Shown: piece by piece, positions 27,726 through 34,833 of the stretch
How the letters are laid out: the number at the start of each line of letters is the position of its first letter
How positions within the stretch are numbered: the first letter of the stretch is position 1
Made by a program: the position numbers and the translations under genes
Assembly: GCA_003670455.1 (NCBI GenBank)
Contig: QWRK01000003.1
Span: 1-34,833 of the forward strand
DNA: 34,833 bases
From: Candidatus Aquidulcis sp.
GTDB taxonomy: Bacteria; Chloroflexota; Limnocylindria; Limnocylindrales; Limnocylindraceae
Direction of reading: 5' to 3'
The notes under the pieces: generated by a model
Told to the model about the DNA's origin: nothing
The model's input: only the letters and a program-made list of their open reading frames with translations
Database searches by the model: none

Positions 27726-28571
27726 ATGAGCTTTGATCCACTCGGTCCACTGCACGCACAGCCGCGACTGGTCACCTTCATGACCGACTTCGGCCTGCGC
27801 GACCCCTCCGCTGGGGTCCTTTCGGGCGTGGTGCTCGGCATTGCGCCGGAGGCGCGAACCCTCGACCTCACCCACGCCATTCCTCCGTATGACGTGGAGG
27901 CGGGGGCCGAAGCGCTCGTTGAGTCGCTCGTGCACCTGCCAATCGGCGCCCATGTGGCGGTGGTGGATCCGGGCGTGGGCACCCAGCGCCGGCCGATCGC
28001 CATTCGTTGCGGGCGTGGTGATGCCCTGATCGGCCCAGACAACGGACTCCTGCTCCCTGCCGCAGCGGCGCTTGGCGGCGCGGTGGCGGCGGTCATCCTT
28101 GATGACGAGCGCTGGTGGGGCTCGAGCCGCTCACACACCTTCCATGGCCGCGACCTCTTTGCCCCAGTGGCCGCGCATCTTGCCGCGGGGGTCCCATTCG
28201 GCGACCTCGGCACGCCGATCTCCCCGAGCGACCTTGTCCCAGCAACCAAGCTGCCGATTGAGATCGGCGCGGGTGTCTTGAACACATCGGTTCGCATCGT
28301 GGATGGCTTCGGCACGCTGGTACTGACGGGCGATCGCCAGGCGATTGAGGCGTCGATCGGCACCCTGACCTCTGGGGATCCGCTGAAAATCAGCGTCGGT
28401 GACCAGCAGCTGACGACCGTCTGGGCGAACCGATTCGGGGATGTGCCTGAGTCGCAACCCCTCTGCTACATCGATTCGGCTGGGCGGCTTGCCTTGGCAA
28501 TCAACCGCGGCAGTGCCGCCGAGCGATATGGTGCAGTCCGCCGAACTCCTGTGGTGATTACCCGCGCATAA
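27726..28571 (+). CDS. SAM hydroxide adenosyltransferase / SAM hydrolase family (DUF62)
   Basis: 'VTFMTDFGLRDPSAGVLSGVVLGIAPEARTLDLTHAIPPYDVEAGA', 'VDPGVGTQRRPIA', 'LIGPDNGLL'. Confidence 0.92.
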   Translation: MSFDPLGPLHAQPRLVTFMTDFGLRDPSAGVLSGVVLGIAPEARTLDLTHAIPPYDVEAGAEALVESLVHLPIGAHVAVVDPGVGTQRRPIAIRCGRGDALIGPDNGLLLPAAAALGGAVAAVILDDERWWGSSRSHTFHGRDLFAPVAAHLAAGVPFGDLGTPISPSDLVPATKLPIEIGAGVLNTSVRIVDGFGTLVLTGDRQAIEASIGTLTSGDPLKISVGDQQLTTVWANRFGDVPESQPLCYIDSAGRLALAINRGSAAERYGAVRRTPVVITRA

Positions 28572-28716
28572 CCCGGTTCCCAGCGCGCACCCCCTGCTAT
28601 CCTTCCGCTCGTGGGGGCATAACGTCGACGGCGCGCCGCGCGCCGATCACCGCCCCACCGTCGCACTGACGCTGTGTCAGATCGTCGCCAATAGCGGCTG
28701 TACAGGAGGTATGGAT

Positions 28717-29637
28717 ATGAGCACAACGCGCTCACGCATCGCAATCGGCCAGACCACACGTATGGCGGTCGTGGTCATGGCGATGGCAATGTTCCTCGCC
28801 GCCTGTGGCGGCTCCGCAGCTTCACCATCAGCATCTGTTGACGCTTCATGCGCAAAAGACACGTTGGCACTGAAGACCGCAGGGAAGCTCACCCTCTCCA
28901 CCGACAACCCGGCCTACAGCCCGTGGTTCCAGGGTGGCAACGAGGGCGCCACGGTGTGGACTGGTGATTACAACAATGATCCAGTAAAGGGTCAGGGCTA
29001 TGAGGGTGCAGTGGCGTACGCCGTTGCCGCCAAGCTCGGATTCACTGCTGACGAGGTTGTGTGGATTCACACCACCTTCGACAATTCGTACGCCCCAGGG
29101 GCAAAGAGCTTCGACCTCTACTTGGCTCAGGTCTCGATTAAGCCAGAGCGCGCAGAGGCCGTAGATTTCAGCAGCGGATACTACGACGCTGCCCAGGGTG
29201 TGGTAACGATCGAGGGTTCGCCAATTGCTGGTGCCACGAGCATTGCCGATCTCAAGACGGCGAAGCTTGGCGCGATGATCGGCACGACGAGCCTTGATGC
29301 GATCAGCGAGATCATCAAGCCAGACACGGAAGTCGCCGTGTTCAACACAAACGATGAGGCACTTGCAGCGCTTAACGGCGGCCTCATTGACGGCATCGTG
29401 ACCGACGTTCCAACGGCGTTCTACATGCGAGATGCGCAGCTCACGGGTGGCATCATCGTTGGGCAACTCCCTTCGGATGGTGGCGCTCAGGAGCAGTTCG
29501 GCTTTGTCCTTGAAAAGGGCTCAGCACTCACGGCCTGTGTCTCGGCCGCTGTCGACGCCCTAAAGGCTGATGGCACGTTTGCGGCACTGCTCACGGAGTG
29601 GATCGCGGATAAGGCGAGCGCGCCAGTCCTGAAGTAA
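28717..29637 (+). CDS. Polar amino-acid ABC transporter substrate-binding lipoprotein
   Basis: Lipobox 'MFLAACGG', SBP family 3 pattern 'LAQVSIKPERAEAVDFSSGYYDAAQGV'; AGGAGG SD spaced for the second ATG (28717) rather than 28711. Confidence 0.9.
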   Translation: MSTTRSRIAIGQTTRMAVVVMAMAMFLAACGGSAASPSASVDASCAKDTLALKTAGKLTLSTDNPAYSPWFQGGNEGATVWTGDYNNDPVKGQGYEGAVAYAVAAKLGFTADEVVWIHTTFDNSYAPGAKSFDLYLAQVSIKPERAEAVDFSSGYYDAAQGVVTIEGSPIAGATSIADLKTAKLGAMIGTTSLDAISEIIKPDTEVAVFNTNDEALAALNGGLIDGIVTDVPTAFYMRDAQLTGGIIVGQLPSDGGAQEQFGFVLEKGSALTACVSAAVDALKADGTFAALLTEWIADKASAPVLK

Positions 29638-29649
29638 GCGAATCGCACG

Positions 29650-30456
29650 ATGACGGCGGCGAGGTCAGCCCGTAAGGGAACCCTCGTCGCCGTTATCAGC
29701 ACACTCGTCGTCGCGACGCTGCTCGCGATCTCCATCGGCTCATCGCCGAGCTGGCCACTCGTTCAGAAGGCCTTCTTTGACGGTACCTACTTCTCAACCT
29801 CTCTCCCTAACGTGATTGGCGCATTCGCCATCAACATCCAACTCTTCGTGCTGGCAGAGATCCTCATCCTGCCGATCGGGCTCCTGGTTGCCCTCGCCCG
29901 ATCAATCACCAGCCCAGCACTCGCACCTCTACGCATCTTCGCCACCATCTACACCGATTTCTTCCGCGGTGTGCCGAGCATCTTGCTCATCTATGTGCTC
30001 GGCTTCGGCGTGCCGGCGTTGCGTCTCCCTGGCGTACCGAGCGAGCCCTTCTTCTGGGCGCTGGTGACGCTGGTGCTGATCTACAGCGCCTACGTGAGCG
30101 AGGTCTACCGCGCCGGGATTGAATCCATTCACCCATCACAAGAGCGCGCGGCACGAGCGCTCGGCCTGACCCGCTTCCAGGCGCTGCGCTACGTCGTGCT
30201 GCCGCAGGCGCTTCGTCGCGTGGTGCCACCGTTGTTGAATGATTTCATTGGCCTCCAGAAAGACACGGCGCTCGTTTCTATTCTTGGTGTCGTGGAAGCC
30301 TTCAAGCAGGCGCAGATTTTGAAGTCGGCCAACTTCAACTTCACGCCACTCATGGTGACTGCACTCATCTTTTTGGTGATCACGATTCCAATGACACGAC
30401 TCGTTGATCGCCTCGCGGCGAAGGATCGTGCGACGCAGCAGGGAGGAACCCGCTGA
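29650..30456 (+). CDS. Amino-acid ABC transporter permease (His/Glu/Gln family)
   Basis: 'YTDFFRGVPSILLIYVLGFGVPAL', 'SAYVSEVYRAGIESIHPSQERAARALGLTRFQALRYVVLPQALRRVVPPLLNDFIGLQKDTALVSILG'. Confidence 0.95.
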   Translation: MTAARSARKGTLVAVISTLVVATLLAISIGSSPSWPLVQKAFFDGTYFSTSLPNVIGAFAINIQLFVLAEILILPIGLLVALARSITSPALAPLRIFATIYTDFFRGVPSILLIYVLGFGVPALRLPGVPSEPFFWALVTLVLIYSAYVSEVYRAGIESIHPSQERAARALGLTRFQALRYVVLPQALRRVVPPLLNDFIGLQKDTALVSILGVVEAFKQAQILKSANFNFTPLMVTALIFLVITIPMTRLVDRLAAKDRATQQGGTR

Positions 30457-31241
30457 TGGCCCGCAAGGCGACGAAGCGGGTTGCAGCGGCGCCGGTGCTC
30501 GAGTTGCATGGTGTCTCAAAGCGCTACGGGCGCGCCCTGGTGCTCGACAAGATTGATCTCTCACTCGCGGAGCACGAAGTGGTCTGCCTGATTGGGGCCT
30601 CGGGTTCAGGCAAGTCAACCCTGCTCCGCTGCGCCGACCTTCTTGAGCCGATTGACGGAGGAAGCATCACGCTCGACGGTCGCACGGTGAGCGCTGATGA
30701 CCGCGATGCAGACGCGACGCGACGTCAGCTCGGGATCGTCTTCCAGGGGTTCAGCCTCTTCCCGCACCTCACCGCACTCGAGAACGTCGCCCTTGCGCCG
30801 CGCGTAGCACTCGGACTGACCGCCGCTGCGGCGGAGAAGCGTGCCCGCGCACTCTTGAAGCAGCTCGGGCTTGCCGCGAAAGCGAACGCGTACCCAGACA
30901 GCCTTTCGGGTGGGCAGCAGCAGCGCGTTGCCATTGCGCGTGCGTTAGCGACGGAGCCAAAGGTCTTGTTGCTCGATGAGATCACCAGCGCGCTCGACCC
31001 GGTCTTAGTTGCCGATGTGCTTGAAGCGCTGCGCGCACTCGCAAAGGGCGGCATGACGATGCTCATCGCAACGCATGAGATGGCCTTTGCCGCCGACGTC
31101 GCCGATCGCATCTGCTATCTCGAGGGTGGACGAATTGTGGAAGCGGGAAGCCCAGAGAAGATCTTTGGCGCACCTCGGGATCCGCGCACTCGGGCATTCC
31201 TGAAGCGGGTGCGCTCTGTTGGGGCCAGCGCCCTTCGCTAA
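30456..31241 (+). CDS. Amino-acid ABC transporter ATP-binding protein
   Basis: Walker A 'GASGSGKSTLLR', 'LSGGQQQRVAIARAL', 'VLLLDEITSALDPVLVADVLEAL'. Confidence 0.95.
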   Translation: MARKATKRVAAAPVLELHGVSKRYGRALVLDKIDLSLAEHEVVCLIGASGSGKSTLLRCADLLEPIDGGSITLDGRTVSADDRDADATRRQLGIVFQGFSLFPHLTALENVALAPRVALGLTAAAAEKRARALLKQLGLAAKANAYPDSLSGGQQQRVAIARALATEPKVLLLDEITSALDPVLVADVLEALRALAKGGMTMLIATHEMAFAADVADRICYLEGGRIVEAGSPEKIFGAPRDPRTRAFLKRVRSVGASALR

Positions 31242-31289
31242 CGGGCTGGTGGTACGCCACCAATAAGTGGTTCGCGATAGGGTGAACTC

Positions 31290-31829
31290 ATGAGCCGTAT
31301 GTATCGCGTCAAGATCGCCGGGCGTTGGACCGAGGCGCCGAAGTGGGCGCTGGACCTCCCATTTGAAGTTCGTCCGATGCGTGGCTTCACTGTTGCTGCA
31401 TGGCCAAACTGGCGCCCAACACTCGAGCTCCTCGCAAACGCCACCGCTCGTGCCAAGCGCAAACTTGAGTGGGTGCGCATTCACGACCACACCGGAACGC
31501 GCCGTGAACCATCGCATCCGTTTGGTTGGGTGATCACTGAAACGGGGGAAATGTTCCTTTGCTCGTACGACAAGGGGACGGCGTTGCACGAACTCGCGCA
31601 CCTCATCAGTGGCGATTCGCATGGGGATGCGTGGGCGCGGAAGTGCTTTGAGCTGCATCGCACCTGGTTACGCGGGGCGGCAATTAAGGCGGCTGACCTT
31701 GAGGTAACGCGCTATCTCTCGGGGCGACGTGAGTGGAAACGACGATTTGGCGAGCGGCCGCCGAAGCAGCCGGTGCCGAAAAGCTCCTGGGTTAGCGAGG
31801 GTCGACGGGCGGCGGCAGCAGCGCGGTAA
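31290..31829 (+). CDS. Small putative zinc metallopeptidase-like (zincin) protein
   Basis: 'GTALHELAHLISGDSHGDAWARKCFEL': HExxH followed by D-x-HG-x-x-W; no other recognisable family. Confidence 0.6.
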   Translation: MSRMYRVKIAGRWTEAPKWALDLPFEVRPMRGFTVAAWPNWRPTLELLANATARAKRKLEWVRIHDHTGTRREPSHPFGWVITETGEMFLCSYDKGTALHELAHLISGDSHGDAWARKCFELHRTWLRGAAIKAADLEVTRYLSGRREWKRRFGERPPKQPVPKSSWVSEGRRAAAAAR

Positions 31830-33024
31830 GTCGCTGCACGTAAGCAGCACCAGCCGCCTCCCAACTGAGGCCGCCGTGAATCGCCGCGAGGCCAGACGCA
31901 ATGCGACTCGCGCGTTCTGCTGGATCTGACGCTAGTCGCCGAATCACCGCGGCCGCCTCCTCCGCACTCCCTGATGTGTAGCGTGCGACCGACGATTCTG
32001 GAACAAGATCGTCAAGCGTCTTGAGACGCGTACCCAACACCAGCCGGCCGCTCGCCATTCCTTCAAACACCTTGTTCGAGATTGAGAGATCGGTGAACTC
32101 GTCGAGACGCGTTGGTGCCAAGGCAATGTCGGCGCCTCGAATGAGCGCCGGCACCGCTTCAAATGGGACACGGCCCATGAATTCCACCGCATCCGCGACC
32201 CCAAGTTCTGAGGCAAGTGCCTGAAGAGCCTGCTCACGATCACCGCGCCCCGCAACAACCAGGTGCACTGGAAGCGGTGCTGGCGCAGCGCGCAGTAGCG
32301 CGACGGCGCGAATGATGACGTCGACTTCGTAGATCGGCGTCAGCGCGCCGGTATAGACAAGACGGAGCGTTCCGTCTGCCATCCATGTGCGATCGCTTGC
32401 TGCAGCGGCGGCGAATCGCTGCGTCTCGGGGACGTTGAGGAGGACTTCCACCGAATCTACGCGTCGAGGGGCGATCTTGATCAGCCGATCGCGCAAGCGC
32501 GGTGCCGTGACGAAGACCCAGTCGGCGATGGCAATAGAGCGACGTTCAGCAAACGCGACGAGCGAGACCATCGCCCGGGCGGCGACACGGGTGAGAAGCG
32601 AGCGCGACGATCGCGCGAAGCGCATGCGGAAGAGTTCGGGGGAGGCTTCGTGAAGATCCAGGATCAGCCCGATGCGGTGCCGGCGGCGGAGTGGGAGTGC
32701 CGCGAAGACGAGCCAGTCAGGGACGCTGTTGGCATGGACGACGTCGATCGGATGATCGCGGTCGATGCGGAGCAGCTCGCGTGCGGCCAGCACAGCGAAG
32801 CGACCGTACTCAACGACGTAGGTGCTGATCCCCGCCCCTTGGTGCCGCTGAACGGGCTGGCGGTAGAGCTGGGCACCGTCGAGCTCGCCTCGTGCGGGAT
32901 CGCCGTCGCGCTGCAGGGAGATGATGCTGACCCGCCAACCGGCGGCAACCGCGGCGCGGGCGGCGCGGCGAACGCGCGGATCTTCATCTACGTAGGAGTG
33001 CACCACGAGTGCCAGGTGTGGCAT
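31792..33024 (-). CDS. Glycosyltransferase family 4-like
   Basis: 'VVHSYVDEDPRVRRAARAAVAAGWRVSIISL', 'LVYTGALTPIYEVDVIIRAV', 'DLSISNKVFEGMASGRLVLGTRL'; start refined to ATG 33024. Confidence 0.88.
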   Translation of the reverse strand: MPHLALVVHSYVDEDPRVRRAARAAVAAGWRVSIISLQRDGDPARGELDGAQLYRQPVQRHQGAGISTYVVEYGRFAVLAARELLRIDRDHPIDVVHANSVPDWLVFAALPLRRRHRIGLILDLHEASPELFRMRFARSSRSLLTRVAARAMVSLVAFAERRSIAIADWVFVTAPRLRDRLIKIAPRRVDSVEVLLNVPETQRFAAAAASDRTWMADGTLRLVYTGALTPIYEVDVIIRAVALLRAAPAPLPVHLVVAGRGDREQALQALASELGVADAVEFMGRVPFEAVPALIRGADIALAPTRLDEFTDLSISNKVFEGMASGRLVLGTRLKTLDDLVPESSVARYTSGSAEEAAAVIRRLASDPAERASRIASGLAAIHGGLSWEAAGAAYVQRLTALLPPPVDPR

Positions 33025-33126
33025 GGATCCCCTCGCCTTCTCTGAATAACTCTGGGCGATCGTAGCAGGGGCTCCCCGCGCATCAGGCACGCAGGCGGGG
33101 AGCGAAACCCGTAGACTCTCCCCCTT

Positions 33127-34107
33127 ATGGAACGCCGAAAGATCTTGCTGGACGCCGATGTGGGGATCGATGATGCGATCGCCATGCTCCACCTCGCTGG
33201 GCGCAGCGATGTTGAACTGATCGCCGTTGGCAGCGTGCACGGCAACATCCCCGCTGACCTTGCCGCCGTCAACGCTCGTCGCCTCCTCGAGCTCTGCGGC
33301 CTCGACGATGTGCCGGTCGCCTACGGTGCGCGCCGACCCATGGCGCAGCCGCTAGCCACCGCCGAGTGGGTGCATGGCGAAGACGGCCTCGGCAACACCA
33401 ACCAGCCGGCGCCGAAGCGCGGACCTGGCACGGAAGACGCGGTGTCGCAGATCTTGCGCCTCACCCGCGAGATGCCTGGAGAGATCGACCTGCTCGCCGT
33501 TGGCCCACTGACTAACCTCGGACTCGCCCTCTGCCTCGACCCGGACCTCGCGGGGCGTGTGCGCTCTGTGGTGGTGATGGGCGGCGCGATTGCTCACGAA
33601 GGTAATGCCTCCGCCACAGCTGAGGCGAACATCTGGCACGACCCCGAGGCGGCGAACCTTGTCTTTGGTGCCGAGTGGCCGGTGACCATGGTGGGCCTTG
33701 ATGTGACCCAGGTCACGCGCCTGCGCACCAAGGAGCTTGCTGAAATTGAGGCGATCGGCTCGGTGCGTTCGAAGTTCGCCCTCAAGGTGTTGAGCCACTA
33801 CCTCGACGTCTATCAGCGAACGTTCGGCACGCGCGAGTGCCCACTCCACGACCCACTCGCCGCCGGCATCGTCGCCGACCCTACCTACATGACGGAGTGG
33901 CTTGACCGCGCAGTAGAGGTGAACACCACCGGCCCAACCCGCGGCGCCACGATCATTGATCGTCGTGCCTGGATGGCGCCCGCCGCCGATGCTCGCGAGA
34001 CGCGTGAGCGCAACGGTGGCAAGGATGCCACCCCGCCACTTGTACGAGTGCCAATGAAGGTTGATGGTCCGCGCTTCGTCGCCGATCTGATCGCCTCACT
34101 CAAGTAA
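33127..34107 (+). CDS. Nucleoside hydrolase (inosine-uridine preferring family)
   Basis: 'KILLDADVGIDDAIAMLHLA' DxDxxxDD-type motif, 'LLAVGPLTNLGLAL', 'VVMGGAI', 'EANIWHDPEAANLVF'. Confidence 0.93.
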   Translation: MERRKILLDADVGIDDAIAMLHLAGRSDVELIAVGSVHGNIPADLAAVNARRLLELCGLDDVPVAYGARRPMAQPLATAEWVHGEDGLGNTNQPAPKRGPGTEDAVSQILRLTREMPGEIDLLAVGPLTNLGLALCLDPDLAGRVRSVVVMGGAIAHEGNASATAEANIWHDPEAANLVFGAEWPVTMVGLDVTQVTRLRTKELAEIEAIGSVRSKFALKVLSHYLDVYQRTFGTRECPLHDPLAAGIVADPTYMTEWLDRAVEVNTTGPTRGATIIDRRAWMAPAADARETRERNGGKDATPPLVRVPMKVDGPRFVADLIASLK

Positions 34108-34168
34108 GGCGCCCTTCTCGGCGCGACCGTGCCACGCTGCTGGCACGCACACCTGCCACACTACGAAC

Positions 34169-34833
34169 ATGAAGGAGACTCAACGCACCCCTTGGCTTGT
34201 GGCCGCAGCTCTGGTCGCCCTGATCGTTGGCTCTGCTGCCGCACCACGAACGTTTGGCTGGGGTGCCGGGCTGGTCGCTGCGGCCGACGAAGAGCTAATC
34301 GACGGGGACCCGATCACCGACGAGAGCGCCGATCCCGATGAGAGCACGTCGCCAGACGAGAGCCTCGATCCCGATGCCTCCGCACCTGCTGAGGAGGAGC
34401 CTGAGCCTGACCCGGGGCAAGATCCGGGAGAGGAGATCGACCCTGACGCCACGGACGGCGAAGGTGGCGAAGACGGCGATGTTGAGGTATCTCCAAGTGA
34501 TGAGCCGTCCACGCCAACTCCACCAGAGCTCACACTCGGCGATCTGCTCGCCGCCGCCACTGCCAGCACACCCTTTGATGCCGATCTCGCGCTGCAGATC
34601 CTGCAGGACTATGCGCCACCGGGCGCACGTGCGATTGAAGTCGCCGATCGACAAACCTTCCGCAACGCGCGCACCTACACGATCCGCGAAGTGCGTAGCT
34701 GGTCGCGACTTCCGCAACTCGGCACGTCGAGCGCAACGGTATGGATGCGGTTCGTTGGCGGATCAGAGCGAACGCCGTTCGCCGTTGCCGCTGGACGCGA
34801 CCGTAGCGATCCGCGAATTAGCAGTGTGCGTGT
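34169..34833 (+). CDS. Secreted protein with acidic Asp/Glu/Pro/Ser-rich linker, truncated by window end
   Basis: Manual translation MKETQRTPWLVAAALVALIVGSAAAPRTFGWGAGLVAAADEELIDGDPITDESADPDEST...; open to the last base; absent from the ORF track. Confidence 0.75.
   Translation, partial: MKETQRTPWLVAAALVALIVGSAAAPRTFGWGAGLVAAADEELIDGDPITDESADPDESTSPDESLDPDASAPAEEEPEPDPGQDPGEEIDPDATDGEGGEDGDVEVSPSDEPSTPTPPELTLGDLLAAATASTPFDADLALQILQDYAPPGARAIEVADRQTFRNARTYTIREVRSWSRLPQLGTSSATVWMRFVGGSERTPFAVAAGRDRSDPRISSVR

Noticed and set aside
34128-34147. CGTGCCA-CGCTGC-TGGCACG hairpin after the nucleoside hydrolase
   Set aside because: Perfect 7-bp stem but no U-tract; insufficient to call a terminator.
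34129-34341. 70-aa plus-strand ORF MPRCWHAHLPHYEHEGD...
   Set aside because: Out of frame with the signal-peptide ORF that starts at 34169 and has better coding character.
34180-34569. 129-aa Ser/Gly-rich minus-strand ORF
   Set aside because: Antisense shadow of the acidic repeat-like linker of the plus-strand ORF at 34169.
1-34833. CRISPR arrays, transposons, prophage, toxin-antitoxin or defence islands
   Set aside because: Looked for regularly spaced repeats, transposase/integrase motifs and defence domains; none found. The region looks like core chromosome.

Overview
The window is a gene-dense, high-GC chromosomal segment, apparently from an aerobic, possibly freshwater Chloroflexota-like or actinobacterial-type bacterium (taxonomy is inference). 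It is mostly housekeeping and transport genes: holA-like, UMF1-type MFS, nth, two S51/cyanophycinase-like proteins, SDR, one tRNA, UbiA, ABC-2 exporter, DoxX, a complete oppABCDF operon, kynurenine-pathway genes, cytochrome c oxidase coxB-coxA-coxC, pirin, LysE, MarR/LUD, SAM hydrolase family, polar amino-acid ABC transporter, zincin, glycosyltransferase and nucleoside hydrolase. The standout is the 294-aa ORF at 15598-16482, which I read as a heliorhodopsin: it has the RWxEY and SLVAKxxLAWQ motifs and sits on an isolated transcription unit with its own strong SD and a near-perfect intrinsic terminator. It lies between a divergent peptide-ABC operon and tryptophan-to-anthranilate genes. Other notable points: (i) a cytochrome oxidase subunit II with a C-terminal auracyanin-like blue-copper domain next to a YSHPAVY (A2-type) subunit I; (ii) a tRNA whose anticodon loop reads UAU (Ile, AUA codon); (iii) an S51-like protein fused to a CysRS C-terminal-type domain, divergent from a second S51-like gene; (iv) a recurring TAnnnT-like hexamer ending 6-7 nt before the start codon of at least a dozen genes on both strands, pointing to widespread leaderless transcription; (v) an in-frame TAG in what looks like holA; (vi) an ORF at the window end missing from the supplied track. 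No CRISPR array, IS element, rRNA or phage module was seen.
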